From contig NZ_WUED01000013.1 of assembly GCF_016806695.1 (NCBI RefSeq), positions 1 to 49,757 of the forward strand: a DNA stretch of 49,757 nt. The letters are read 5' to 3'. This stretch comes from Campylobacter bilis. GTDB taxonomy: Bacteria > Campylobacterota > Campylobacteria > Campylobacterales > Campylobacteraceae. Shown here one piece after another: positions 24,077 to 33,517 of this stretch (its first letter is position 1; every line of letters begins with the position of its first letter). The notes below the pieces were generated by a model. It was not told the DNA's origin. It saw nothing but the letters and a program-made list of their open reading frames with translations, and ran no database searches. A program made the position numbers and the translations under genes.

Positions 24077-24105
24077 TTACAAATAAAAAAAAATGCAAGA
24101 GTAAA

Positions 24106-24141
24106 TTTAAAGTTTATTTTAGTTTTGCAATAAACTTTAAA
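24106..24141 (-). terminator. Terminator of the AsmA-like gene
   Basis: TTTAAAGTTTATT and AATAAACTTTAAA pair in a 13-bp stem with a ten-base loop, five bases beyond the stop codon. The stem is A/T-rich, and T-rich sequence follows on the minus strand. Confidence 0.65.
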
Positions 24142-24146
24142 TATTT

Positions 24147-26720
24147 CTAATTGAGTAAATTTGCGGGTAATTGTATGATATTTTTAATAAGATTAAATGG
24201 GGTTTTTAAAGTATCTGTTAAGATTTGGGTATGGAATTGGGGATCATCAATGCTTCCATCTATTTTTAAATTTGTGCTAATTTCTTGATTTTTCCCTAAA
24301 ACAACATAATTAACAATAGGAACTTTAGATATGGCTTCAGAGGCTGATTTTAAAGTTTTTAATTCTAAATTAAAATTCACAGTATTTGATCTTAAATTAA
24401 GCGATCCTAAACCATAAATATCCACACTATCACCATTTAAATTAATCGCTGATACACTTAAAAGATCTTTTTTTCTATTGAAAATAATTTTCCCATCTTG
24501 CAAACTCAAGCCCTTTTGATTAAAAGTAGGAGATTTAAACATTAATAAACTAGGCACAGTATCAATAAAAGAAATCAATTGATTAATGCCTTTTAAATCT
24601 TTTATATAAGTATTTTTAAACTCAATTTGTCCTTCAAAGTATTCTAATGCATTCCCTTTTATACTCAGATTAAATATCCCATCTTGAACTGCTTGCTTTT
24701 GAAAAAATTCATTAAAATAGCCATCATCTGCGTTGCGCACATTTAATTTAAAATCTTTAGAAGAATAATAAAGATCAAAATGGGTATTTTTTCTCAAACC
24801 TTTTAAATTCAAAGCATCATCTTTTAGCTCTGCTTCTAGTTTATCAAAAGCTAAGGTTTTATTAAAATCTGCTAAAACTAAAGCTATATTAGCCCCACCT
24901 ATGCTAAGTTTTTGCCAATTTTTTAAAGTATTGAAATTGAAGTCATTAAAAGAATCGGACTTTTTAGTATGAAGATAGGTTAAATTTTTTAAATGTAATT
25001 CTTTATTATGCGGGCCTATTTTAGCACTTATGATATTACTTTGGGAATGGATTTGGACGATATTGTTATCTTTGGTGATATCAAAAGTATCATTTTCATA
25101 AGGAATTTTGCCATGGATGAGTAAATTGTTTTTAAAATAAGCATCTTTAATGCTGGCATTAAAATCTTCAAAATTAAGGGTTTTATAATAAAAGCTCTTA
25201 GCATCAATAAAACCTAATTTTTTAAAAAAGGCAGAATGTGAGAATAAAATTTTAGGATCATTTAAATTCATTTGCATACCTTCTTTAAAATCTAAAACCA
25301 AATTCCACTTAGGAACACTTATATTAATATCTTTAGAATAATCTAAAAAAATGGTAGTATTCTTATCTTTTATATCCAAAAGTTCGCCATTTAGAAAATA
25401 AAGCCTTGAAATTTGAGTGTTAAATTGTGCTTGTTGCTTTTGCAAATCCAATTTAGCATTAAAATCAGCTTCTAAAAATCCGTTTTTAATACTAGCATTT
25501 TCTATGCTTAAATCATTTTGATTTATTTTTACAAAAGCTTTGCTAATATTAAAATCAGCCAAAGAAATATTAGCATTTTCTAAGGCTAAAATGCCATCGT
25601 AAAAAGTTTCGCCTTTATCATGAAAATCAATTTTTAACTCCAAATTGCTTTTAATTTTTCCACTTTTTTGATAAAAAGGCAAGGAAAAATGATAATTTTC
25701 CAAAGCTTTAGCAAGGTTTTGATCAAATTTTAAATTATCTGATTTAATACGTAAATAAATTCCTATTTTTTTCTCATCAAATAAATCGTATAAATAAACC
25801 TTACTAGAACTTAAATCAGAACCATTATAAGAAGCTTTATTAAAAGCAAAATCTAGCTTTTGTTTGTTTAGTTTAAAATGAAGCTTTGGAATTTCAATAG
25901 CATTCATATTCTCATCCAAACGGACTTGGACTTTATTGATATAACCCAAAGCACTTATACTATCTAAATAATAATTATCCTTAGTAAAATCTACAAATCC
26001 TTGCAAATAATCCCAGTGATAAAACTCTCCCTTAGCCCTATGTGCTATCCAAAGTTTTAAACTATCTTGAAGTTGGACTCTTTTGTCTATTTTTTCAAGC
26101 ACTTGGACAATGTCTTTAATATTTAAATCCTCTATTTTATAAGCTAAATTTTTGTTTTTATAAGAAATGCTTGCGTTAAAATCAAGCAAATCCCCGCTTG
26201 CTTTGCCTTGAAAATAATAAAATTCGCTTTTGACATTAATGCTTAAATTCCCATCAATATTAAGATTATAATCTTTTAATAAAAGTTTTTTAATATCAGC
26301 TCTAAGCTCTTTATCTTGGCGTTGTAAGCTTAATTTTAAAAACAATAAATCATTATCAATGAAAAATTCATTATCTTTAAATAAAATCCGCACATGATTG
26401 TCTTTTATGCTTAAATTTTGTATATCAATCTCTTCTACAAAAGTATAAAGATATTTTAAATTTTTTGTTATTTTTAAAATTTCAGTAGAAACATAGTTAG
26501 AATTAGGGCTTGAGTTTAAGGCTAAAGCATCAGAGTTTTGGTTTATAATAATGTTTTTTGCTCTAACAATTAATTTTTTATCTAATTTAATATATAATTG
26601 TTCTAATTTTAAAAAATCAAATTGGATGCTAGAGATGACAATTCCATTTTTAAGTATGAAAAATAATGCTAAAATAAGCATGATAAAAAATATAACAATA
26701 TATAAAATTTTCTTTTTCAT
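24147..26720 (-). CDS. AsmA/YhdP-like (DUF3971-type) envelope protein
   Basis: The 857-residue protein has an N-terminal membrane anchor (about residues 3-30), then a very long periplasmic beta-rich region full of short hydrophobic strands. The C-terminal part contains FNLELKTLKSASEAISKVPI, followed by VNYVVLGKNQEISTNLKIDG. This is the usual ending of AsmA-like proteins, which includes a ...LKIDGSIDDPQ... strand. AsmA-like proteins bridge the envelope and are thought to carry phospholipid to the outer membrane. By recall the C. jejuni counterpart is Cj0530. Its 5' end overlaps the divergent mltG gene. Confidence 0.8.
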   Translation of the reverse strand: MKKKILYIVIFFIMLILALFFILKNGIVISSIQFDFLKLEQLYIKLDKKLIVRAKNIIINQNSDALALNSSPNSNYVSTEILKITKNLKYLYTFVEEIDIQNLSIKDNHVRILFKDNEFFIDNDLLFLKLSLQRQDKELRADIKKLLLKDYNLNIDGNLSINVKSEFYYFQGKASGDLLDFNASISYKNKNLAYKIEDLNIKDIVQVLEKIDKRVQLQDSLKLWIAHRAKGEFYHWDYLQGFVDFTKDNYYLDSISALGYINKVQVRLDENMNAIEIPKLHFKLNKQKLDFAFNKASYNGSDLSSSKVYLYDLFDEKKIGIYLRIKSDNLKFDQNLAKALENYHFSLPFYQKSGKIKSNLELKIDFHDKGETFYDGILALENANISLADFNISKAFVKINQNDLSIENASIKNGFLEADFNAKLDLQKQQAQFNTQISRLYFLNGELLDIKDKNTTIFLDYSKDINISVPKWNLVLDFKEGMQMNLNDPKILFSHSAFFKKLGFIDAKSFYYKTLNFEDFNASIKDAYFKNNLLIHGKIPYENDTFDITKDNNIVQIHSQSNIISAKIGPHNKELHLKNLTYLHTKKSDSFNDFNFNTLKNWQKLSIGGANIALVLADFNKTLAFDKLEAELKDDALNLKGLRKNTHFDLYYSSKDFKLNVRNADDGYFNEFFQKQAVQDGIFNLSIKGNALEYFEGQIEFKNTYIKDLKGINQLISFIDTVPSLLMFKSPTFNQKGLSLQDGKIIFNRKKDLLSVSAINLNGDSVDIYGLGSLNLRSNTVNFNLELKTLKSASEAISKVPIVNYVVLGKNQEISTNLKIDGSIDDPQFHTQILTDTLKTPFNLIKNIIQLPANLLN

Positions 26721-27636
26721 GTGCCACTTCTTTTTAATATTTATTTTAGGTTTTTTTTATTATTTATCTCAACCTCTAAAAAGTAATTCTGTAGTGTTTA
26801 TTCCCCAAGGTTCAGTTTCGCAAATTATAACATATTTAAAGCAAAATAAATACGAGATGAGTAGCATTGATAAATATATTTTATTTTTTTTAGGTCATCC
26901 TCAATCAGGTTGGATCCATATAGGTACAAAAGAATTAAACCGGGCAGAATTTTTACACAAGCTTACTGTCGCTAAAGCCGCACTTAAAACTATCACCCTC
27001 ATACCAGGAGAAACTAGTGCAGTGTTTTTAGATCAAGTTGCTAAAGAACTTAATCTAAATCAAACTATACTTTTAAAAGAATTAGAAAAACAAGCTTCCT
27101 ATAAAGAAGGGATTTTCATACCTCAAACTTATAAAATTCCTAAGGGCATCACAGAAAAATTATTCATCCAAATACTTTTAAATTATGCTGAACTTTTTAA
27201 TAAAAAAACTTCTGAAAAAATTTTTGGCGATTATAATTCTAAAAAATGGCATCAATACATCATCATCGCTTCAGTCATACAAAAAGAAGCTGCCAATGAA
27301 AAAGAAATGCCTATCATCGCAAGCGTGATTTATAATAGACTTAAAAAAGGCATGAAACTTCAAATGGATGGGACTTTAAATTATGGAATTTACTCTCATA
27401 TTAAAGTCACCCCACAAAGAATACAACAAGACAATAGCTCTTATAATACCTATAAATTTAAAGGCTTGCCTGAAGAAGCGGTGTGCAATGTATCTTTAGC
27501 AGCTATACGTGCAGCAATTTTTCCTGCAAAAACGGATTTTTTATATTTTGTCCGTGATAAAACTACAAAAGCTCATGTTTTTAGCACTAATATCAATGAT
27601 CATAATAAAGCTATCAATTTACAAAAGGGAAAATAA
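26680..27636 (+). CDS. mltG: Endolytic murein transglycosylase MltG (YceG family)
   Basis: MltG cuts nascent glycan strands next to the inner membrane and sets strand length. From the ATG at 26680 the product is 318 residues, with Lys-bearing N-terminus, one membrane segment (about 8-30), a LysM-like part and the YceG domain. The catalytic Glu lies in ASVIQKEAANE. Downstream motifs IASVIYNRLKKGMKLQMDG and NVSLAAIRAAIFPA are typical. An ATG at 26551 would overlap the divergent AsmA-like gene by 170 bases and is unlikely. An ATG at 26719 would leave an uncharged N-terminus. The start at 26680 overlaps that gene by 41 bases. Confidence 0.88.
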   Translation: MIKNITIYKIFFFMCHFFLIFILGFFYYLSQPLKSNSVVFIPQGSVSQIITYLKQNKYEMSSIDKYILFFLGHPQSGWIHIGTKELNRAEFLHKLTVAKAALKTITLIPGETSAVFLDQVAKELNLNQTILLKELEKQASYKEGIFIPQTYKIPKGITEKLFIQILLNYAELFNKKTSEKIFGDYNSKKWHQYIIIASVIQKEAANEKEMPIIASVIYNRLKKGMKLQMDGTLNYGIYSHIKVTPQRIQQDNSSYNTYKFKGLPEEAVCNVSLAAIRAAIFPAKTDFLYFVRDKTTKAHVFSTNINDHNKAINLQKGK

Positions 27637-27666
27637 ATTATGGTATTCTTTTACAAGGAAAATAAT

Positions 27667-27682
27667 TGGAACGCTATTTGCT
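27667..27682 (+). promoter_or_regulatory. Sigma-54 promoter of flgB-flgC-fliE-pbpB
   Basis: TGGAAC, five bases, TTGCT is an exact -24/-12 element, preceded by a T as in the Campylobacter consensus. It lies 36 bases before the flgB ATG. Confidence 0.88.
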
Positions 27683-27718
27683 TTCAATCTTTACAATAAG
27701 CTATAAAAAGGATGTAAA

Positions 27719-28150
27719 ATGATCAATTCATTTAAATCAAAAGAACTAATCGTAGGGGCTTTAGCGGGTAGAAATCTAAGAAATCAGCTTATTAATTCTA
27801 ATCTTGCTAATGTCGATACTCCTTTTTATAAAGCAAGAGATATTGAGTTTGAAACAGCTTTAATTGAACGTGCAAAAGAAATTTTTGATCAAAATGATAA
27901 TAAAGAATTAAAGCTTGCTTTAACCCAAGAACATCATCAAACACCTTGGAAATTCCCTGATCCTAGTAAATCAACTATTTACTTAAGGGATGGGCATTTA
28001 GCAAGAAATGATGCAAATACTGTTGATTTAGATGTAGAAACAACAGAAATGAGTAAAAATACTATTATGATAACAGCTTTAGATGGAGTTTTAAGAAGAC
28101 AAAGCAATATTTTTAGCTCCATACTAGATGCAAGCTCTAAATTAAGTTAA
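27719..28150 (+). CDS. flgB: Flagellar basal body rod protein FlgB
   Basis: FlgB is a proximal rod subunit that spans the periplasm and is exported by the flagellar type III system. The 143-residue protein has the N-terminal rod motif NLANVDTPFYKARDIEF and a helical C-terminus (TVDLDVETTEMSKNTIMI). It is the first gene of the sigma-54-driven rod operon and is followed by flgC after nine bases. Confidence 0.96.
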   Translation: MINSFKSKELIVGALAGRNLRNQLINSNLANVDTPFYKARDIEFETALIERAKEIFDQNDNKELKLALTQEHHQTPWKFPDPSKSTIYLRDGHLARNDANTVDLDVETTEMSKNTIMITALDGVLRRQSNIFSSILDASSKLS

Positions 28151-28159
28151 AGGTAAATT

Positions 28160-28654
28160 ATGGCATATTTAAGTGATTTTGATATTAGTGGTTATGGTTT
28201 AAGCGCGCAACGCTTTAGAATGAATGTTATTAGCTCTAATATAGCTAATGCAAACACTACAAGAACAGCTGAAGGCGGACCTTATAGAAGGCGCGAAGTG
28301 ATCTTTAAAGCGACAGATTTTGACAAGCTTTTAAATGAGCAAATCGATCAAAATAATAATTTTTTAAAATATGAAAATCCTTTAAACGATCCAAGTTCAC
28401 CTGAAGAAGCTAAACCTGCTATTCAAAGTGTAGTGGTTGATAAAGTCGTTAGAGATGATAAAGATTTTCGCATGAAATACAATCCTTCTCATCCTGATGC
28501 TAATGCACAAGGATACGTGGCATATCCTAATGTCAATCCTGTGATTGAAATGGCTGATTTAATTGAAGCCACAAGGGCTTATCAAGCCAATGTTAGTGCC
28601 TTTACAAGTGCAAAAACCATAGCGCAAAGTGCGATTGATTTATTAAGAGGATAA
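28160..28654 (+). CDS. flgC: Flagellar basal body rod protein FlgC
   Basis: FlgC is the second proximal rod subunit. The 164-residue protein has the rod motif VISSNIANANTTRTAEGGPY near residue 25 and the conserved C-terminus EATRAYQANVSAFTSAKTIA. The stop codon overlaps the fliE start as TAATG, so the two are translationally coupled. Confidence 0.97.
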   Translation: MAYLSDFDISGYGLSAQRFRMNVISSNIANANTTRTAEGGPYRRREVIFKATDFDKLLNEQIDQNNNFLKYENPLNDPSSPEEAKPAIQSVVVDKVVRDDKDFRMKYNPSHPDANAQGYVAYPNVNPVIEMADLIEATRAYQANVSAFTSAKTIAQSAIDLLRG

Positions 28655-28956
28655 TGAAAATGAATAGTATTAATGATTTAAGATTAAAAAGCGTTTCAAA
28701 TACGGATAAAACCCCAAATACAAATCCCAAAATAGGCGATGAATTTGCTAAACTTCTTAAAAATGAAATCAATGATTTAAACCAAGCACAAAAAACCGGT
28801 GAAGCTGCTATGACAGATATAGCCACAGGACAAGTTAAAGACTTACACCAAGCAGCCATTGCCATTACAAAAGCTGAAAGCAGTATGAAATTTATGCTAG
28901 AGGTTAGAAACAAAGCCATTAATGCTTATAAAGAAATCACAAGAACTCAAATTTAA
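28654..28956 (+). CDS. fliE: Flagellar hook-basal body complex protein FliE
   Basis: FliE joins the MS ring to the rod and is the first export substrate of the basal body. The 100-residue helical protein has the family pattern GEAAMTDIATGQVKDLHQA and the end EVRNKAINAYKEITRTQ. The ATG overlaps the flgC stop codon and follows AGAGGAT. A second ATG two codons later (MKMN) is an alternative start. Confidence 0.96.
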   Translation: MKMNSINDLRLKSVSNTDKTPNTNPKIGDEFAKLLKNEINDLNQAQKTGEAAMTDIATGQVKDLHQAAIAITKAESSMKFMLEVRNKAINAYKEITRTQI

Positions 28957-28962
28957 ACCCTA

Positions 28963-30768
28963 ATGCAAGAAAACAAAAAAAATAGGGTTTCAAAAGTCGC
29001 CTTTGCTTATTGCATGGCACTTTTGTTTATGATTATTTTTCTTATCTCTACCTTTTTTCTCACTTCAAAACGCCATATACCTAATACTGAAAAAGACCAA
29101 TATGATCTTGCTTTAAGAGGCTTAATGATTAGCAAAGATAATTTTACTATCGCAAGTTCTAAGCAAATTTATCGCGCAGAAATTGATCTAAGAAGCATCA
29201 ATAAAGACAAATTTGATTTATTTTTAAAACTTTTTCAAATTTATAGCGGCATAAGCGATGATCAAGTAAAAGATATCAAAACAAGAATGCAAAAGCACAA
29301 AAAACGATCTTATACCTTTGTTCTTTTACAAAAACTTGATTCTAAACAAGCAAGCTATCTTAAAGATCTCGCAAAAAAGCTCTACATACAAGGATTTTTC
29401 AAAGCTTTTACCAATAACTCAGGCAAGGTTGAAACTAGAGGATTAAGCATTATAGAACACGAAGAAGACAGGATTTACATGTCTAAAGATTCTTTTACTC
29501 CTATAATAGGCTATACTAAAATGGTTTTAGATCCTCAAAGTGGGATTTTAAAAAATATTGGCATTAAGGGTTTAGAAAAATACTATGATGAGTGTTTAAG
29601 CCCGGTTCAAAATGAAAAAATCCAAGGCTTAAAAGATATAGGTGGAAATATTATCTTAAATTTAAATTCCCTCCAACAAAGAAAAATCAATGGCTGCAAT
29701 TTATACTTAAACCTCTCTTTAAAATTACAAAAAAGCATAGAAAAGGCTATAGATCAAAGAAATAAAGACTTACAAGCTAGCGAAATCATCGTTGGGGTCA
29801 TGCAGAGTAAAACAGGCAAAATCTTAGCCCTAGCAAGTTCAAGACGCTATAATCCACAAAACCGCAGGAAGGATCTATCAGTGCTTAATGCCAGTGCTAT
29901 AGAATACGGTTATGAAGCAGGATCAGTCATTAAACCCTTTATTTTTACAACAGCTCTAAGACTTGGCAAAATTAAAATAGATGAAGTGATAAACACTTAT
30001 GGAGGCTCTTACAAACTTGGACGTTTTACCATAAAAGATGATCACAGAATGGATAAAATAACCATGGAAGAAGTCATAAGATATTCTTCAAATGTAGGCA
30101 TGATACAAATTGCTAAAAGGCTTAATAATGTAGAGATCATATCCGGACTTAGAATATTTAAATTTGGCGAAAAAAGTGGCATTGATCTTCCTTATGAACA
30201 AAAAGGAGAAATCCCAAATCCTAAGCGTTTAAAAGATATAGAAAAATCTGTTTTAAGCTATGGCTATGGACTTAAAACAACATTCATGCAATTACTTAGT
30301 GCTTATAATGTTTTTAATAATGACGGAATTTATATCACACCCCGCTTAGCACAAAAATTCTATCTAGATGGACGTTTTACAAACCTCGATGATGAAGTAA
30401 AAAAAGAAAAAATCTTAAGCTCTCAAGCGGCTAAAACCATGCAAAAAGTTTTAATCAATGTTATTGAAAAAGGCACAGGCAAAAAAGCCATCACCCAAGG
30501 CATCATCCTAGGGGGCAAAACAGGAACAGCACGCATAGCTGAAAGGCAAGGCTATAGCTCTAATCGTTACAATGCCTCTTTTTTTGGCTTTGCTAATGAT
30601 TTAAACAACGCTTACACCATAGGAGTTTTAGTAAGACAACCCACTAAAGCTTATAGTTATTACGCTGCACAAAGTGCTTTGCCTATATTTAAAGACGTTG
30701 TAGATATTTTAATCAACGAAGAATTTTTAACACCCTTACAAAATCCTAATGACTTGAAAGAGAATTAA
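28963..30768 (+). CDS. pbpB: Class B penicillin-binding protein, FtsI/PBP2 type
   Basis: This membrane-anchored DD-transpeptidase crosslinks peptidoglycan, most likely at the division septum. The 601-residue protein has a short cytoplasmic tail, one membrane segment (about 12-36), a dimerisation domain and a C-terminal transpeptidase. All three active-site motifs are present: SVIK in EAGSVIKPF, SSN in IRYSSNVGM and KTG in GGKTGTARIA. It starts six bases after fliE without a clear ribosome binding site, so it appears coupled to the flagellar rod operon. FtsI is favoured over the elongation PBP by recalled synteny with Cj0525c and by size. Confidence 0.9.
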   Translation: MQENKKNRVSKVAFAYCMALLFMIIFLISTFFLTSKRHIPNTEKDQYDLALRGLMISKDNFTIASSKQIYRAEIDLRSINKDKFDLFLKLFQIYSGISDDQVKDIKTRMQKHKKRSYTFVLLQKLDSKQASYLKDLAKKLYIQGFFKAFTNNSGKVETRGLSIIEHEEDRIYMSKDSFTPIIGYTKMVLDPQSGILKNIGIKGLEKYYDECLSPVQNEKIQGLKDIGGNIILNLNSLQQRKINGCNLYLNLSLKLQKSIEKAIDQRNKDLQASEIIVGVMQSKTGKILALASSRRYNPQNRRKDLSVLNASAIEYGYEAGSVIKPFIFTTALRLGKIKIDEVINTYGGSYKLGRFTIKDDHRMDKITMEEVIRYSSNVGMIQIAKRLNNVEIISGLRIFKFGEKSGIDLPYEQKGEIPNPKRLKDIEKSVLSYGYGLKTTFMQLLSAYNVFNNDGIYITPRLAQKFYLDGRFTNLDDEVKKEKILSSQAAKTMQKVLINVIEKGTGKKAITQGIILGGKTGTARIAERQGYSSNRYNASFFGFANDLNNAYTIGVLVRQPTKAYSYYAAQSALPIFKDVVDILINEEFLTPLQNPNDLKEN

Positions 30769-30781
30769 AGGTATTTTAATT
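30763..30781. terminator. Weak A/T hairpin between convergent genes
   Basis: AATTAAA and TTTAATT pair around GGTAT, overlapping the ends of pbpB and the convergent small gene. The stem has no G or C, so its strength is doubtful. Confidence 0.3.
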
Positions 30782-31216
30782 TTGCCCTTGTAGTTTTTCA
30801 AATTCATATTTTAAAAATTCTCGTAAATCCTGGGCTTGTTTTTCGCCATTTTCTAAAAATTCAAGCAACAAATTTTCTAATTCTTTTAAAAAGTCAAAAA
30901 GTTCATTTTGCCAAATGCTGTCATTTTTATTGCTTAAATTTATAGTTTGTATGAAGGTAAGCTCTCTGCTTAAATCCCCTAATTTTTCTAAAAACTCATC
31001 TTTTTGTTCTTGATTTTTTAAGTTTAAAGCCCCATCTTGGATGTTTTCTTTCAATTCCCTTATTTTTTCATCAATCAAATCACAAAATTGAGGATAAATA
31101 TCCATTTTTACAGGTTCTAAAAGTTCTTGTTCATCTATTTTTAAAGTTAATTTTTTAAGTGCAAAATAAAGCCCCAAAAAAGACAAAGCTGCTATAAGTA
31201 AATAAAATCCTAGCAT
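30776..31216 (-). CDS. Small membrane-anchored coiled-coil protein of unknown function
   Basis: The 146-residue product has one N-terminal hydrophobic segment (about 2-22) followed by a long, acidic and Gln/Lys-rich helical region with coiled-coil character. I see no enzyme motif. The soluble part probably faces the cytoplasm, though orientation is uncertain. It is the last gene of htpG-rhodanese-this gene, overlapping the rhodanese gene by one base. I do not recognise the family. Confidence 0.65.
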   Translation of the reverse strand: MLGFYLLIAALSFLGLYFALKKLTLKIDEQELLEPVKMDIYPQFCDLIDEKIRELKENIQDGALNLKNQEQKDEFLEKLGDLSRELTFIQTINLSNKNDSIWQNELFDFLKELENLLLEFLENGEKQAQDLREFLKYEFEKLQGQN

Positions 31217-31533
31217 TAACTACCTCTAAAAGCAAGCATTCCGCCCTCTAAATTACTGCCTACAATGCCTAATTTTTCAGCGACTAATTCAGCTGCAGAC
31301 TTGCTTCTTTGCCCGCTACGGCAAACAAAAGCAAGTTTTTTATTCTCATCTCTTTTACTTTGAATTTGCTTTAAAAACTCCTCATTTAAAAAGCCTTTAT
31401 TATCATACAAACTCACGCACTGGGCATTAGGTAAAATACCTTCCTCCCATTCTAAAGGCGTGCGAACATCAAAAATTTGATATTGACTTAAATCGCTTTT
31501 TGTCCAAAAACTTGCAGGGATATTTTCTATCAT
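31216..31533 (-). CDS. Single-domain rhodanese-like sulfurtransferase
   Basis: The 105-residue protein is a complete rhodanese domain. It opens with [20 protein letters not shown], and the active-site loop is CRSGQRS with Cys71, which would carry a persulfide. It has no signal peptide, so it acts in the cytoplasm. The substrate is unknown; transfer of sulfane sulfur or thiol repair is plausible. Its start overlaps the end of htpG by four bases, which suggests a stress-related unit. Confidence 0.9.
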   Translation of the reverse strand: MIENIPASFWTKSDLSQYQIFDVRTPLEWEEGILPNAQCVSLYDNKGFLNEEFLKQIQSKRDENKKLAFVCRSGQRSKSAAELVAEKLGIVGSNLEGGMLAFRGS

Positions 31534-33359
31534 GAAAAAGCCTTATTGATAATTTTTGTAAGACTTGCATTAAATTCAACAGGATTATCAACCCCCATGC
31601 CTTCGCTAAGCTTTGCCATATTTAAAACCAAAGTAGCTATATCAGCGCTGAAAGTTTCATGATTTTTAAGGCCTTTAAAGATAGCGTGCTTAGGATTGAT
31701 TTCTAAAATAGGCTTGAAATTTTGTTCTTGTCCCATTTGTTTTAAAAGCTGTTGCATGGCAAAATCAGGTTTATTTTTATCATAAACTATACAACTTGGA
31801 CTATCTTGTAAACGGCTTGTAAGTCTTACATCTTCAACTTGATCTTTTAAAAGTTCTTTAAATTGAGCAAGCAATGGAGCAAAGTCGCTTTTTTCCTCAT
31901 CGCTTAATTCATTTTTATCTTCTACTTGATTAATTGCTACAAATTTCAAGCCTTCATATTCCCCAAGCATAGGAATTATTAAAGAATCAATTTCATCATC
32001 CATAAGTAAAACTTCTATATTTTTTTGCTTATATTCTTCAAGTAAAGGTGAATTTCTTAGCAAGCTTTCATTATTACCTGTGATATAAAAAATTTCTTTT
32101 TGTTCGTTTTGTAAATCTTTTTTATACTCTTCTAAAGAACGCAAATTTTCGCCTTTAGTGCTTTTATAAAGCATGAGTTTTAAAAGGTTTTCTTTTTCAT
32201 TGCTAAATCCATAAAGTCCTTCTTTAAGCACTTTACCAAAGGTTTTAAAGAAAGCAAGATATTTTTCTTTGTCAGTATTTTTGATTTTTTCAAGTTCACC
32301 TAAAATCTTTTTAACACTGGCTTCTTTAACGCTTCTTAAAATTTGATTTTCTTGTAAAATTTCGCGGCTTACATTAAGCGGTAAATCCTCCACATCGATA
32401 ATTCCACGCACAAAACGCAAATAAGTAGGCAAAAGCTCTTTATCATCATCACTTATAAACACACGTTTAACATAAAGCTTTAAACCACTTTGATAATCCA
32501 CACGAAAAAGATCAAAAGGTGCATTTTGCGGGATAAAAAATAAAGAACTATATTCTAACTTGCCTTCACTTTTAGTATGAAGATAAAATAAAGGCTTATT
32601 AGAATCATGGAAATTTTGCTCGTAAAATCTTTCATAATCTTGAGGTTTAAGACTTGATTTTTGCATTCTCCAAAGTGCGTTAGCCTTATTAATTTGTGAA
32701 ATTTTAAGTTCTGTTTTTCCCTCTTCTTCACCTTCTTTAGCAGGAGTGAATTCTTCTTTTTCCATAAAAATAGGAAATTGTATATGATTAGAATATTTTT
32801 CTACTATACTTTCAATCTTATAAGCGTTTGCAAATTCATCATCTTTAAGGTATAAGGTAATACTTGTTCCTTGTTCTTCTTTTTTAGTTTCTTCAATCTC
32901 ATAACCTTCAGCATCCGAAGTCCAAAGATAAGCTTTATCATCCAAAGCTTTTTTACTCAAAACCTCAATTTTACTAGCTACCATAAAAGCAGAGTAAAAG
33001 CCCACGCCAAATTGTCCTATAAGCTGAGAGTCCTTTTTAGCATCCCCGCTTAAATTTTCTAAGAAGCTTTTAGTACCGCTTTTTGCAATAGTACCAAGAT
33101 TATTGATAAGATCGTCCTTATCCATACCTATGCCATTATCGCTGATAGTGAGGGTTTTTTTATCTTTGTCAATTTTAATTTCTATTTTAGGATCAAATTT
33201 TAAGTTTTTATATTTATCATCGCTTACACTTAAAAAATTCAACTTATCTAAAGCATCACTTGCATTAGAAATCAACTCTCTTAAAAAAATTTCTTTATTA
33301 GAATATAAAGAATGTATCATGAGTTGTAAAAGCTGATTTACTTCGGTTTGAAATTGCAT
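31530..33359 (-). CDS. htpG: Hsp90-family chaperone HtpG
   Basis: HtpG is the ATP-dependent bacterial Hsp90. The 609-residue protein has the GHKL ATP-binding domain with Glu28 and Asn32 in [21 protein letters not shown], and [13 protein letters not shown]. The middle domain holds the catalytic Arg region ([11 protein letters not shown]), and the C-terminal dimerisation domain follows. It is the first gene of a three-gene unit with a -10 box TAAAAT at 33396-33391. By recall, a crcB gene lies upstream in C. jejuni; here I see none in that gap. Confidence 0.97.
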   Translation of the reverse strand: MQFQTEVNQLLQLMIHSLYSNKEIFLRELISNASDALDKLNFLSVSDDKYKNLKFDPKIEIKIDKDKKTLTISDNGIGMDKDDLINNLGTIAKSGTKSFLENLSGDAKKDSQLIGQFGVGFYSAFMVASKIEVLSKKALDDKAYLWTSDAEGYEIEETKKEEQGTSITLYLKDDEFANAYKIESIVEKYSNHIQFPIFMEKEEFTPAKEGEEEGKTELKISQINKANALWRMQKSSLKPQDYERFYEQNFHDSNKPLFYLHTKSEGKLEYSSLFFIPQNAPFDLFRVDYQSGLKLYVKRVFISDDDKELLPTYLRFVRGIIDVEDLPLNVSREILQENQILRSVKEASVKKILGELEKIKNTDKEKYLAFFKTFGKVLKEGLYGFSNEKENLLKLMLYKSTKGENLRSLEEYKKDLQNEQKEIFYITGNNESLLRNSPLLEEYKQKNIEVLLMDDEIDSLIIPMLGEYEGLKFVAINQVEDKNELSDEEKSDFAPLLAQFKELLKDQVEDVRLTSRLQDSPSCIVYDKNKPDFAMQQLLKQMGQEQNFKPILEINPKHAIFKGLKNHETFSADIATLVLNMAKLSEGMGVDNPVEFNASLTKIINKAFS

Positions 33360-33390
33360 TTTGTATCCTTTAATTGTGTTTTTGAATGAT

Positions 33391-33396
33391 ATTTTA
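33391..33396 (-). promoter_or_regulatory. -10 box of htpG
   Basis: The minus strand reads TTTGCTAAAATATC about 30-40 bases before the ATG, with TAAAAT as the -10. I see no HspR or HrcA operator in the 157-base gap; the remainder is AT-rich without clear features. Confidence 0.4.
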
Positions 33397-33517
33397 GCAA
33401 AGAAATTCTAAGATAAATTTAAAAGATATCATTTAAAATGACAAAATCAAATCCCTTTATGAAGGCTTTATTTAAAATATTTCTTATTATTAAATATGAT
33501 AAAATACATGAAAAACT

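Noticed and set aside
24085-24093. A9 run upstream of icd as a phase-variation tract
   Set aside because: It lies upstream of the predicted start, not in a reading frame, and poly-A/T of this length is common in this AT-rich genome.
26551-26679. N-terminal extension of mltG
   Set aside because: It would lie wholly antisense to the AsmA-like gene and puts an odd stretch before the membrane anchor; a start at 26680 gives a normal anchor.
33360-33517. Possible crcB remnant in the htpG-plsC gap
   Set aside because: The gap is too short for the gene and short translations show no membrane-protein remnant.
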